Source of the DNA: Entomohabitans teleogrylli
Lineage (GTDB): Bacteria > Pseudomonadota > Gammaproteobacteria > Enterobacterales > Enterobacteriaceae
Direction of reading: 5' to 3'
Length of the DNA: 64,000 nt
Assembly: GCF_001484765.1 (NCBI RefSeq)
Contig: NZ_KQ947376.1
Location: forward strand, 575,736-639,735
Positions 7,379 to 16,546 of the stretch are shown here, in pieces. Every line of letters begins with the position of its first letter. The first letter of the stretch is position 1. The notes beneath the pieces are model-generated. The model saw nothing but the letters and a program-made list of their open reading frames with translations. It was not told the origin of the DNA and did no database searches. A program made the translations under genes and the position numbers.

Positions 7379-8698
7379 ATGACGACACAAGAAAGTAGCA
7401 CCGCGATTCTCCGTAAAAATAAAAAAGTACTGATAGCCAGTCTGACCGGCAGCTCCATTGAATGGTTTGACTATTTTCTCTATGGTACCGCCGCCGCACT
7501 GGTGTTTAACAAAGTCTTCTTTCCGATGGTCGACCCGCTGATTGGTTTGATCCTCTCCTATCTTTCGTTCTCTCTGACCTTCTTTATTCGCCCGATTGGC
7601 GGGGTGATTTTCGCCCATATCGGCGATCGCATCGGTCGTAAAAAAACCCTGGTACTCACCCTTTCACTGATGGGAGGTGCAACCGTGATGATCGGCCTGC
7701 TGCCGGGCTATGATTCGATCGGTATCTGGGCCCCCTGTCTGCTGATCCTGATGCGCGTTATCCAGGGTATCGGCATCGGCGGCGAATGGGGCGGCGCGCT
7801 GCTGCTGGCCTATGAATATGCGCCGGCGAAGCGTAAAGGGTTATTCGGCAGTATTCCCCAGGCCGGCGTCACTATCGGTATGCTGATGGCGACATTTATT
7901 GTGTCGTTAATGACGCTGTTCAGCGAAGAGCAGTTCCTTACCTGGGGCTGGCGTATCCCTTTCCTGCTGAGCGCTGTACTGGTGCTGCTGGGGTTGTGGA
8001 TTCGTAAAGATATTGATGAGACGCCGGACTTCCAGCAGGTGAAGCGCAGCGGTCAGATCAGTAAAACGCCGCTGAAAACCACCCTGACGCACCACTGGCG
8101 CGAAGTGCTGATCGCCGCCGGGCTGAAAGTGGTTGAAACCGCGCCATTCTATATCTTCTCGACATTTGTGGTGAGCTACGCCACCAACAACCTACAGTAT
8201 GCCAAATCCCAGGCGCTGGAGGCGGTGACGCTTGGCGCGCTGGTGGCGACCCTGATGATCCCGTTGATGGGGCTGCTGTCCGACAAAATAGGCCGCCAGC
8301 GTATGTACGCGGTCAGCGTCGTGCTGCTGGGGATGTTTATCGTACCGTGGTTTATGCTGCTGGATACCGGCACTACCTGGGGAATTGTCGCCGCCACGGT
8401 GATCGCCTTTGGTATTCTCTGGGCGCCGATCACCGCGGTTCTCGGCACACTGTGTTCTGAAATCTTCCACGCCAGCGTCCGCTATACCGGCATCACCCTG
8501 GGCTACCAGCTCGGCGCCGCGCTGGCAGGGGGGACTGCGCCGCTGATCGCCACCGGTTTGCTGGCCAGCTCTGGCGGAGACTGGACACCGGTCGCCTGGT
8601 ACCTGGGGGTGACCGTCGCCATCTCGCTGCTGGCAATCTTCCTCGCCAGCCGCAGCGCGCGCAAACATGCCATAGCCGGCCAGCCTGACGCGCTGTAA
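7379..8698 (+). CDS. MFS metabolite:H+ symporter (MHS family)
   Basis: Inner-membrane transporter of 439 aa with twelve predicted helices, of the metabolite:H+ symporter family that includes ShiA, ProP and YdfJ-type proteins. Hallmarks are the early SSIEWFDYFLYG motif, the loop 2-3 motif GDRIGRKKTL, RVIQGIGIGGEWGGALLLAYEYAP in helix 4-5, and the second-half GLLSDKIGRQRMY motif. The substrate is probably a carboxylate or betaine but cannot be told from sequence. ATG 7379 follows CGAGGA by 10 bases; GTG 7376 is an equally spaced alternative. It is monocistronic, closed by a strong terminator. Confidence 0.88.
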   Translation: MTTQESSTAILRKNKKVLIASLTGSSIEWFDYFLYGTAAALVFNKVFFPMVDPLIGLILSYLSFSLTFFIRPIGGVIFAHIGDRIGRKKTLVLTLSLMGGATVMIGLLPGYDSIGIWAPCLLILMRVIQGIGIGGEWGGALLLAYEYAPAKRKGLFGSIPQAGVTIGMLMATFIVSLMTLFSEEQFLTWGWRIPFLLSAVLVLLGLWIRKDIDETPDFQQVKRSGQISKTPLKTTLTHHWREVLIAAGLKVVETAPFYIFSTFVVSYATNNLQYAKSQALEAVTLGALVATLMIPLMGLLSDKIGRQRMYAVSVVLLGMFIVPWFMLLDTGTTWGIVAATVIAFGILWAPITAVLGTLCSEIFHASVRYTGITLGYQLGAALAGGTAPLIATGLLASSGGDWTPVAWYLGVTVAISLLAIFLASRSARKHAIAGQPDAL

Positions 8699-8717
8699 TC
8701 CTTGTCGACGACTTAAC

Positions 8718-8752
8718 ATCGGGCAGCCTGTTGCGGCTGCCCGATTTTTTTT
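8718..8752 (+). terminator. Rho-independent terminator of the symporter gene
   Basis: An 11-bp perfect stem (ATCGGGCAGCC with GGCTGCCCGAT) and a 6-base loop are followed by eight T residues, 20 bp after the stop codon. Confidence 0.92.
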
Positions 8753-8777
8753 ACCGCCGGGATCGGATTAAACTGAC

Positions 8778-8806
8778 GTAACATACCAGAAAATAACGGA
8801 TATACT
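8778..8806 (+). promoter_or_regulatory. Predicted sigma-70 promoter of the beta-lactamase gene
   Basis: GTAACA (8778-8783) and TATACT (8801-8806) match the -35 and -10 consensus at 4 and 5 of 6 positions, with a 17-bp spacer. It lies between the upstream terminator and the start codon at 8835, so the gene appears to have its own promoter. Confidence 0.6.
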
Positions 8807-8834
8807 GAATTCCCCTACCCTGTGGAATTCTGTT

Positions 8835-9722
8835 ATGAAAACGGCTTCTTTCTCCCGGCGTCAGGCGCTGGGCGTACTATTATCTGTTCCGTTAATGATG
8901 ATGGCGGTTGCCAGCCACGCCGCTACTGATGGCGCGCAGCAACAACTGCAGGCGCTGGAAAGCGCGGCGGGCGGGCGCCTTGGCGTCTACGCCATTGATA
9001 CCGCCAGCGGTAAAACGGTGGCCTGGCGGGCTGACGAACGTTTTCCTTTCTGCAGTACCTTCAAGACTATCGCGGCATCGGCGCTGCTAAAACGCAGCGA
9101 GAGCGCCCCCGACTTCCTCAACCAGCGCATCCATTACTCGCATAGCGATATTGTCAACTGGTCACCGGTCACCGAAAAGCATCTCAGCGAGGGCATGACA
9201 CTGGCGGAACTGAGCGCCGCGGCTCTGCAGTACAGTGACAACACCGCAGTTAATTTGATGGTCGACGCCCTGGGCGGCATTGACAAAGTCAATGAATTCG
9301 CCCGCAGCATCGGCGATAACACTTTCCGTCTCGACCGCCGGGAAACTGAATTAAACAGTGCAATACCGGGCGATGAACGCGACACCACCACACCGGCAGC
9401 AATGAGCCATAGCCTGCAAAAACTGGCGCTGGGCAACGCGTTGGGTGAAACCCAGCGGAGCCAACTGGTAACATGGATGAAGGGCAATACCACCGGCGCC
9501 AGACGCATCCAGGCCGGGGTACCCTCCACCTGGACAGTAGCGGATAAAACCGGGGCTGGCGACTACGGCACCACTAATGATATCGCCGTTATCTGGCCTG
9601 AGCAGGGCGGCCCTCTGGTGGTGAGCATCTATTACACCCGGGAGCAGCAAAATTCGCCGATAAACAATGACATCATCGCCGCCGCCACCCGTATCGCCGT
9701 GGCGGAACTGCAGAAAAAATAA
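8835..9722 (+). CDS. Class A serine beta-lactamase
   Basis: Periplasmic penicillinase/cephalosporinase-type enzyme, 295 aa. It has every class A signature: CSTFK with active-site Ser74 (Ambler Ser70, preceded by Cys69), YSDN at 133-136 (SDN loop), ETELN at 170-174 (Glu166 of the omega loop) and KTG at 238-240. The segment after KTG (AGDYGTTND) resembles the CTX-M/SED/KLUC/CKO branch of enterobacterial enzymes, though Ala rather than Ser follows KTG. The signal peptide carries [10 protein letters not shown], a plausible twin-arginine motif, then a hydrophobic stretch ending ASHA. No ampR-type regulator is adjacent. The gene sits in plain chromosomal context without insertion sequences, which favours an intrinsic species gene. 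Spectrum cannot be judged. Confidence 0.95.
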   Translation: MKTASFSRRQALGVLLSVPLMMMAVASHAATDGAQQQLQALESAAGGRLGVYAIDTASGKTVAWRADERFPFCSTFKTIAASALLKRSESAPDFLNQRIHYSHSDIVNWSPVTEKHLSEGMTLAELSAAALQYSDNTAVNLMVDALGGIDKVNEFARSIGDNTFRLDRRETELNSAIPGDERDTTTPAAMSHSLQKLALGNALGETQRSQLVTWMKGNTTGARRIQAGVPSTWTVADKTGAGDYGTTNDIAVIWPEQGGPLVVSIYYTREQQNSPINNDIIAAATRIAVAELQKK

Positions 9723-9780
9723 CCGGCCAGCCGGTTACTCCCGGGGCAAGGCAGACACGCTTCCCTGTCCCGGGGCGCCA

Positions 9781-10152
9781 TTAACCCATGCTATGCAGTC
9801 CGACAATATTCCCTTCGGTATCCTCAATCACAGCGGCAAAGCCGTTCTCACCAATCGATATCTTCGGGGAGATGACCCGACCGCCGTTTTCCTCGGTTCG
9901 ACTGACCGGCACGGCGCAGTCCGCGCAGGAGAGATGCACCCGCGTCCCCGTCGCTCCAGGCACGCCATAGTCACACTTCACCAGTGCACCGCCCGCGCCC
10001 TCTTTGCCCTGCTGGTAAGGAAACATCATATAAATCCCCTGGCTTTCCGGCAGCCGGACAAGTTCCACACCGAGAATGGCTTCATAAAAACGTGTGGCGC
10101 GTTCAATGTCATCAACATAGATCTCAAACCAAACCGCAGCGTTATATTTCAT
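9781..10152 (-). CDS. VOC-family (glyoxalase/bleomycin resistance fold) protein
   Basis: Cytosolic protein of 123 aa with one vicinal-oxygen-chelate module pair: WFEIYVDDIERATRFYEAILG at the N-terminus is the classic beta-alpha start, and the C-terminal FAAVIEDTEGNIVGLHS supplies the usual Glu/Asp-Gly-Asn ending. Metal ligands cannot be assigned with certainty, and substrates in this family vary too widely to guess. It is convergent with the beta-lactamase gene, 58 bp from its stop, and divergent from lhr. GGAATCTATGG stands just upstream of its ATG on the minus strand. Confidence 0.85.
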   Translation of the reverse strand: MKYNAAVWFEIYVDDIERATRFYEAILGVELVRLPESQGIYMMFPYQQGKEGAGGALVKCDYGVPGATGTRVHLSCADCAVPVSRTEENGGRVISPKISIGENGFAAVIEDTEGNIVGLHSMG

Positions 10153-10567
10153 TCCATAGATTCCTTATTTACGGTTGCCGACAATATGGCGAACAGCACT
10201 GGCCTGCGACTGGCTCCCTCCCCAGCCGGACCGGGAACACAGTCAGCGCCCTCCGCTAAATACTGTATTTTTGACCAGTATCAATATTGCGCCCGGGTCG
10301 CGCGATATGTTGTAAAAACGCGACGCGTGCCGGGAACCTACGGCAGCGGGCAAATGCCCGGGACGGATATTCAGCGACGCGCGTTTCATCTATAACTCTA
10401 TACTACATCGTGATTTTACCCGGTGACGGCAATCAAGAATGGCCCGGTTACACGATGGAAACCTGCTGATGGCAGATATCGGTGCTGTCGGGCCGTAGAA
10501 ACCGCGCCGCTTCCGGGCTGACATCCTGCGTAACAGACCGGGCGCCGCAGCGAACAGAACAGAGAAA
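10153..10567. other. Intergenic region between the VOC gene and lhr
   Basis: About 415 bp with no supported gene. It contains an inverted repeat GTCGCG/CGCGAC at 10297-10302 and 10319-10324 and a small CGGGC/GCCCG hairpin near 10347-10360. I see no clear consensus promoter for lhr; the likely start region is the last 100 bp. Confidence 0.4.
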
Positions 10568-13500
10568 ATGTCACAGAAAAACGTACCGCCCCCGGCCATG
10601 CCGGACATTTTTTCACCGGCCACCCGCGACTGGTTTCGCGGCGCATTTCGCCAGCCGACGCCGGTTCAGTCTCAGACATGGTCAGTGACCGGCGCCGGCG
10701 AACATGCGCTGGTCATCGCTCCCACCGGCTCGGGTAAAACCCTGGCCGCCTTTCTGTACGCGCTCGACCAGTTGTTTCGCGAAGCGGAAACCACGCCGCC
10801 AGGCACCCCGGCCAGCCAGCCCCGCACCACGCGCATTGTGTATATTTCGCCGCTGAAAGCCCTCGGCAGCGATGTTCAGCGCAACCTGCAGGTTCCGCTC
10901 CAGGGGATAAGCCAGCAGCGACAACAGCGCGGCGATCCCGAAGTCGCTATTCGGGTCGGGATGCGTACCGGCGATACGCCAGTCCGGGAGCGGGCGATGC
11001 TCACCCGCCATCCGCCGGATATCTTAATCACCACCCCCGAATCGCTGTATCTGATGCTCACCTCCCGCGCCCGGGAGACATTACGCGGCGTGGAGACGGT
11101 CATCATTGACGAGGTACATGCCGTGGCCGGCAATAAACGGGGCGCGCATCTCGCCCTCAGCCTTGAGCGGCTGGATATACTGCTCCATAAACCGGCGCAG
11201 CGCATTGGCCTGTCCGCCACCGTCCGCTCGGTAGACGACGTCGCGCTATTTCTCGGCGGCGATCGCCCGGTTACCGTGGTCAATCCGCCGGCGATTCGCC
11301 ATCCTGATATCCGTATCGTCGTGCCGGTCGCCAACCTGGACGCCGTATCATCAGTCACCGACGGCGAATCCAGTGCCACCGGCCGCGAAGGGTCAATCTG
11401 GCCGCACATTGAATCTGGTATCCTCGACCAGGTCCTCAGCCACCGTTCAACCATTGTCTTCACTAACTCCCGCGGGCTTGCCGAAAAACTCACCGCCCGG
11501 CTCAATGAGCTGTATATCTCCCGCCTGCAACATGTTCCTGCGGCGCAGGCCGACACCGCGCATTATGTCTCTTCCTCCGGGGGAACCGGTAACCGCGCCC
11601 AGGATACCCCGCTGTTTATCGCCCGTTCGCACCATGGCTCGGTTTCCAAAGAGCAACGGGCTATCACTGAACAGGCGCTGAAATCGGGGGAACTGCGCTG
11701 CGTGGTGGCCACTTCCAGCCTTGAACTGGGCATTGATATGGGGGCGGTCGATCTGGTGATTCAGGTGGCGGCGCCCCTTTCTGTGGCCAGCGGGCTGCAG
11801 CGAATTGGGCGCGCCGGGCACCAGGTGGGCGGTGTATCAAAGGGGCTGTTTTATCCGCGCACCCGGCGGGAACTGATTGATTCCAGCGTGATCATCGAAT
11901 GCATGCTTTCCGGGAAACTTGAAACCGTGACGCCGCCGCGCAATCCGCTGGATGTTCTGGCCCAGCAAACCGTTGCCGCGGTGGCGATGGACGCGCTGAA
12001 TATTGATCAATGGTATACCACCGTGCGGCGGGCGGCGCCGTGGCGCGAACTGGCGCGCAGCGTGTTTGACGCCACCCTGGATATGCTGGCCGGGCGCTAC
12101 CCGGGCGGCGATTTTGCCGCCTTCCGACCGCGGCTGATATGGAACCGGGAAACCGGTCAGCTCACGGCCCGCCCCGGCGCCCAGCGTCTGGCGGTGACCA
12201 GCGGCGGCACCATCCCGGACCGGGGAATGTTCAGCGTACTGCTGCCGGAAGGAGAAGAACAGGCCGGCTCCCGGCGCGTCGGGGAACTTGATGAGGAGAT
12301 GGTGTATGAGTCCCGGGTCAACGACATCATCACTCTCGGCGCATCGTCGTGGCGTATTCAGCAAATCACCCGCGACCAGGTGATTGTCACCCCGGCGCCG
12401 GGACGTTCCGCCAGGTTACCGTTCTGGCGCGGAGAAGGCAGCGGACGACCGGCTGAGCTGGGGGAGTTGATCGGCGACTTTATGCATCGCCTGGCGGACG
12501 GCAGTTTCTTCGCCCATCCACAGTTGCCCGGCTTCTCAGACGACGCAACCAGTGATAATGCCCTGCTTAATATCCGCGGGCTGGTCGAGGAACAAAAGAA
12601 CGCCACCGGCATACTGCCCGGCAGCCGCCATCTGGTGCTGGAACGCTGTCGCGACGAAGTGGGCGACTGGCGGATCATTCTCCATTCACCCTATGGCCGC
12701 CGGGTGCACGAACCCTGGGCGCTGGCGATCGCCGGGCGTTTTCAGGCCCAATGGGGAGCCGACGCATCGGTGGTGGCCAGCGATGATGGAATTGTCGCCC
12801 GGCTTCCGGATACCGAGGGTAAGCTACCGGATGCGGCGATTTTTCTTTTTGAGCCGGAAAAGCTCAGCCACATTGTCCGGGAAACCGTCGGCAATTCCGC
12901 CCTTTTCGCGGCGCGCTTCCGGGAGTGCGCCGCCCGGGCGCTGTTAATGCCGGGACGCACGCCGGGACACCGATCCCCGCTCTGGCAGCAGCGGTTGCGG
13001 GCCGGTCAGTTGCTGGAGATCGCCCGCGGCTATGCGGATTTTCCGGTGATTCTCGAAACCGCAAGGGAGTGCCTGCAGGATGTCTACGATCTCGGCGCCC
13101 TCGACAAACTCATGCGCCGTCTCAACAGCGGCGAGATCCAGATTTCTGAAGTCACTACCGCCACGCCGTCCCCTTTCGCCGCCAGCCTGCTTTTCGGCTA
13201 TGTGGCCGAATTTCTCTACGAGTCTGATGCGCCGCTGGCCGAACGCCGGGCCTCGGTACTGGCGCTGGACAGCGAACTACTGGGCAACCTGCTCGGCCAG
13301 GCGGATCCCGATGAAGTGCTCGATACGACGATCGTGCGTCTGATGGAGGATGAGCTGCAGCGGCGCGTCCCTGGCAGAAAGGCGAAAGGTCAGGAAGGAG
13401 TATTCGATCTGCTGCGCGAACTGGGCCCGATGAGCGCGGAGGATATTGCCGAACGGCATGCGGCGAGCCGCAGCGAAGTTAACGCCTGGATTGAAGCCCT

Positions 13501-15259
13501 GAGCGGCGCCAGACGTATTTTTCCGCTTACCGTCGCCGGGGGCAAACGGCTGGCCTGTATGGATGATGCGGCGCGACTGCGCGATGCGCTGGGCGTGCGG
13601 CTACCGGCAGACCTGCCCGATGTATACCTGCATCGGGTCGCGACGCCGCTCAAAGATCTGTTCCTGCGCTATATCGCGACCCATACGCTGTTTACCGCCG
13701 ATCGAATTGCCGGTGAATTCGGCCTCGGCGTCGCCGTGGCTGAAGAGTTCCTCAGCCAGTTACGGGAACAGAGTCTGGTGATGCGCCTGCGCCCCGGGCA
13801 AACCGGCGTACAGAACGCCGGCCAGCCCGCGTCTTCGACCTGGGTGGGCGAAGAGGTCTTCCGGCGCCTGCGGCTGCGCTCGCTACAGGCGGCAAGAGAG
13901 GCCACCCGCCCGGTCCCTGCCAACACTTATGCCCGCCTGCTCCTCGAACGTCAGGGACTGCTTCCCGGTTCGGATGGTAGCCCGGCACGCCATACCGCTG
14001 CTCCGGTCGGCGTTTTTGAGGGCGTGGACGGGGTTATGCGCGTTATTGAGCAACTGGCGGGCCTGGCGTTACCGGCATCGCTGTGGGAAAACCAGATCTT
14101 TCCGGCCCGGGTGCGTAATTACACGCCGGATATGCTGGACGAACTGCTGGCGACCGGAGCGGTGGTCTGGTCAGGAGAAAAAAAACTCGGCGAGGATGAT
14201 GGTCTGGTGGCCCTGCATCTGCAGGAATATTCGGCGGAAACGCTTGCCGCTCCGGGCAGCGATATCAGCGCCCTGAGCGAAATACAACAGGCGATTATTG
14301 CGCTGCTTGCCGGCGGCGGCGCCTGGTTTGCCCAACAGATCAGTGTACAGTTGATGGCAGGACGCCGTCACCCTGGCGATGAGGATGTACTGACCCCGCA
14401 AGCGCTGCATGACGCACTGTGGGGACTGGTGTGGCAGGGATATATCACCAGCGATATCTGGGCGCCGCTGCGCGCCCTGGCGCGTTCCGGCCCGGCGCAG
14501 CGCCAGTCGTCGCGACGGCCTTCCCGTCTGCGCCGCGGGCGCCCGGCACTCTCTTACCGTTCCGCTCCGGCATCGTTACCCGTCTCCTGGAACACCCCGC
14601 CGCTGGCCGGACGCTGGTCGCTATTGCACGCTGAGCCGCTGAATGATACCGAGCGTCTGCTGGCGCAGGCCGACAATATGCTTGACCGCTATGGCCTTAT
14701 CAGCCGGCGGGCGGTGATGGCGGAAAACCTGCCGGGAGGCTTTCCGGCAATCCAGGCCGTCTGCCGGCGCATGGAGGATGCCGGACGCATCTTACGCGGG
14801 CGCTTTGTCGAAGGGATGGGAGGCGCTCAGTTTGCCGATCGCTTCACCATCGATCGGCTGCGCGCCCTCGCGGCACCTGAGGTCAACAAACCAGCCTTCA
14901 CCCCGGTCGGGCTGTCGGTCAGCGATCCGGCCAATCCCTGGGGAGCGCATTTGCCGTGGCCAGCGCATAGCGCATCGCTGGCGCCCACCCGGCGTCACGG
15001 CGCCTTTGTCGTTCTATGCGGCGGGAAGCTTATGCTTTACCTGGCCCAGGGCGGGAAAAAAATGCTGATCTGGGCGGAACAACAACCGACGCCAACGGCG
15101 GAGACCTTTCGGGCGCTGGCCGATACGCTACGCCGTGAACCCGGGCTGCGTTTTACCTTACAAGAGATCAATGATACTCCGGTACGCCAGACTGACTGGT
15201 TTACTCTGCTGCGCGAAGCGGGTTTTTCCAGCTCGCCGCGCGGGCTGGACTGGGGTTAA
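10568..15259 (+). CDS. lhr: Large helicase-related protein Lhr
   Basis: Superfamily 2 DNA helicase of 1563 aa, similar to the 1538-aa E. coli Lhr, a DNA-translocating helicase linked to repair. The core occupies the first 900 residues or so: Walker A APTGSGKT (about residues 54-61), the DEVH box in IIDEVHAVAGNKRG, SATVRS (motif III), the second RecA domain with VFTNSRGLAEKL, and GLQRIGRAGHQVGG (motif VI), followed by the Lhr winged-helix and core C-domain. The remaining roughly 650 residues form the long bacterial-specific C-terminal part. One uninterrupted frame starts at ATG 10568 after CAGAGAAA. In E. coli lhr lies elsewhere on the chromosome, so the location here is different. Confidence 0.95.
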   Translation: MSQKNVPPPAMPDIFSPATRDWFRGAFRQPTPVQSQTWSVTGAGEHALVIAPTGSGKTLAAFLYALDQLFREAETTPPGTPASQPRTTRIVYISPLKALGSDVQRNLQVPLQGISQQRQQRGDPEVAIRVGMRTGDTPVRERAMLTRHPPDILITTPESLYLMLTSRARETLRGVETVIIDEVHAVAGNKRGAHLALSLERLDILLHKPAQRIGLSATVRSVDDVALFLGGDRPVTVVNPPAIRHPDIRIVVPVANLDAVSSVTDGESSATGREGSIWPHIESGILDQVLSHRSTIVFTNSRGLAEKLTARLNELYISRLQHVPAAQADTAHYVSSSGGTGNRAQDTPLFIARSHHGSVSKEQRAITEQALKSGELRCVVATSSLELGIDMGAVDLVIQVAAPLSVASGLQRIGRAGHQVGGVSKGLFYPRTRRELIDSSVIIECMLSGKLETVTPPRNPLDVLAQQTVAAVAMDALNIDQWYTTVRRAAPWRELARSVFDATLDMLAGRYPGGDFAAFRPRLIWNRETGQLTARPGAQRLAVTSGGTIPDRGMFSVLLPEGEEQAGSRRVGELDEEMVYESRVNDIITLGASSWRIQQITRDQVIVTPAPGRSARLPFWRGEGSGRPAELGELIGDFMHRLADGSFFAHPQLPGFSDDATSDNALLNIRGLVEEQKNATGILPGSRHLVLERCRDEVGDWRIILHSPYGRRVHEPWALAIAGRFQAQWGADASVVASDDGIVARLPDTEGKLPDAAIFLFEPEKLSHIVRETVGNSALFAARFRECAARALLMPGRTPGHRSPLWQQRLRAGQLLEIARGYADFPVILETARECLQDVYDLGALDKLMRRLNSGEIQISEVTTATPSPFAASLLFGYVAEFLYESDAPLAERRASVLALDSELLGNLLGQADPDEVLDTTIVRLMEDELQRRVPGRKAKGQEGVFDLLRELGPMSAEDIAERHAASRSEVNAWIEALSGARRIFPLTVAGGKRLACMDDAARLRDALGVRLPADLPDVYLHRVATPLKDLFLRYIATHTLFTADRIAGEFGLGVAVAEEFLSQLREQSLVMRLRPGQTGVQNAGQPASSTWVGEEVFRRLRLRSLQAAREATRPVPANTYARLLLERQGLLPGSDGSPARHTAAPVGVFEGVDGVMRVIEQLAGLALPASLWENQIFPARVRNYTPDMLDELLATGAVVWSGEKKLGEDDGLVALHLQEYSAETLAAPGSDISALSEIQQAIIALLAGGGAWFAQQISVQLMAGRRHPGDEDVLTPQALHDALWGLVWQGYITSDIWAPLRALARSGPAQRQSSRRPSRLRRGRPALSYRSAPASLPVSWNTPPLAGRWSLLHAEPLNDTERLLAQADNMLDRYGLISRRAVMAENLPGGFPAIQAVCRRMEDAGRILRGRFVEGMGGAQFADRFTIDRLRALAAPEVNKPAFTPVGLSVSDPANPWGAHLPWPAHSASLAPTRRHGAFVVLCGGKLMLYLAQGGKKMLIWAEQQPTPTAETFRALADTLRREPGLRFTLQEINDTPVRQTDWFTLLREAGFSSSPRGLDWG

Positions 15260-15274
15260 CGATTCAGGACTGAA

Positions 15275-15327
15275 TGCCGGCAGGCGGCGGATGAGTGCGA
15301 CAACATGCCGCCATCTTCCTGCCGGCA
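15275..15327. terminator. Long imperfect hairpin between convergent lhr and the transaldolase gene
   Basis: TGCCGGCAGG at 15275-15284 pairs with CCTGCCGGCA at 15318-15327, and an inner GGCGG/CCGCC stem extends it. It starts 16 bp after the lhr stop and ends 9 bp before the transaldolase stop. There is no T-run, so it may be a bidirectional terminator or RNA-stabilising repeat. Confidence 0.5.
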
Positions 15328-15335
15328 GAGCGGCA

Positions 15336-16286
15336 TTACAGCAATTCGCTGAGCATCGCCTCTAATTTTTCCTGATCGCGGGCGAACAGACGGATCCCTT
15401 CCGCCAGTTTCTCGTTCGCCATCGCATCTTCATTATGCATCCAGCGGAATTCGGCCTGGGTTAAGCGCTCTGGCCGGTACTCTCTGGTATCGCCGGGCGC
15501 CAGGCGGCGCTCCACCGGTTGATCGCTTTTCTCCAGCTCATCCAGCAGACGGGGGGCAATCGTCAGGCGATCGCATCCCGCCAGCGCCAGAATTTGCTCC
15601 CGGCGTCGGAAGCTGGCGCCCATCACGATCGTTTCGTAACCACAGGTCTTATAGAACTCATAAATTTTCCGTACCGACGCCACGCCGGGATCGCTGTCGG
15701 GATGATATTCCGCCGCTGGAGCGTTTTTCTGGTACCAGTCGGTAATCCGACCGACAAACGGCGAAATCAGGTACACCCCGGCATCCGCGCAGGCGCGGGC
15801 CTGAGCAAAAGAAAACAGCAGCGTCAGGTTACAATTGATCCCCTCTCTCTCCAGCTCCTCCGCCGCCTGAATCCCCTCCCAGGTGGCGGCAAGCTTGATC
15901 AGGATGCGCGATTTATCAATGCCCTTTTTGCTGTAGCGATTGACCAGTTTCCGGGCCTTGCAGACACAGAGACCGCGGTCAAACGACAGACGCGCATCCA
16001 CCTCAGTAGAAATACGTCCCGGAATATGTTTCAGAATTTCCGCGCCAATATTGACCGCCAGGGCATCGCTGGCATTGATCAACTGAGTATGTTTATCCCC
16101 GCCCTGCTCCCTGGCATAATTCACCGCCTCATCCACCAGATGCTTATACTGCGGCAGCCCGGAAGCCTGGAGAATTAATGATGGGTTGGTGGTGGCGTCC
16201 TGCGGAGAATAAATCTGGATAGATTGTAGATCGCCGCTATCGGCAACTACTGTGGTGTATTTCTTTAATTCCTCTAACTGACTCAT
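15336..16286 (-). CDS. Transaldolase
   Basis: Class I aldolase-type transaldolase, 316 aa, the size of TalA and TalB. It moves a dihydroxyacetone unit from sedoheptulose-7-phosphate to glyceraldehyde-3-phosphate in the non-oxidative pentose phosphate pathway. The N-terminal signature DATTNPSLI (residues 30-38), the Schiff-base Lys131 in [12 protein letters not shown], and the [23 protein letters not shown] and MGASFRR motifs are all present. GGAG stands 7-10 bases upstream of the ATG. It is likely an additional copy besides the housekeeping gene. A GntR regulator gene lies upstream on the same strand, and a matching operator overlaps the predicted promoter, so it is probably induced by a particular sugar derivative. 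Confidence 0.93.
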   Translation of the reverse strand: MSQLEELKKYTTVVADSGDLQSIQIYSPQDATTNPSLILQASGLPQYKHLVDEAVNYAREQGGDKHTQLINASDALAVNIGAEILKHIPGRISTEVDARLSFDRGLCVCKARKLVNRYSKKGIDKSRILIKLAATWEGIQAAEELEREGINCNLTLLFSFAQARACADAGVYLISPFVGRITDWYQKNAPAAEYHPDSDPGVASVRKIYEFYKTCGYETIVMGASFRRREQILALAGCDRLTIAPRLLDELEKSDQPVERRLAPGDTREYRPERLTQAEFRWMHNEDAMANEKLAEGIRLFARDQEKLEAMLSELL

Positions 16287-16425
16287 AACCTACTCCGTGT
16301 CATCCTGCGGTGAGAATCTATTACTGGTTTTAGTGGCAATTACGCTGTCTACAGACTGGTTCCGCAGGGGGATTTAAGATGTGTTACTGGCGGGTATCAT
16401 GACGTAACAATTCCTTTGTCTTATT

Positions 16426-16463
16426 TGTATGATACATACTATGCATTAACAAAAGGCTGTCAA
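16426..16463 (-). promoter_or_regulatory. Promoter and overlapping GntR-type operator of the transaldolase gene
   Basis: On the minus strand TTGACA (16463-16458) and TAGTAT (16441-16436) form a sigma-70 promoter with a 16-bp spacer. An 11-base palindrome, TGTATGATACA on the plus strand at 16426-16436, abuts and overlaps the -10 box. The same palindrome with the other central base (TGTATCATACA) occurs at 17403-17413 before the GntR gene. Two identical sites at the regulator and its neighbour, one on a -10 element, are strong evidence for repression by the GntR protein. Confidence 0.7.
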
Positions 16464-16546
16464 GAATAGCGCGCGTCCGGAAAACCACCGTGTGATAAAT
16501 ATCAGTAAACGGACATTATCAGAGAAAATCGGGCTAAAGAGACTTG

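Noticed and set aside
9667-10395. 242-codon plus-strand frame after the beta-lactamase
   Set aside because: It covers the beta-lactamase end, the whole VOC gene in antisense and an intergenic gap, and has no start signal or family features.
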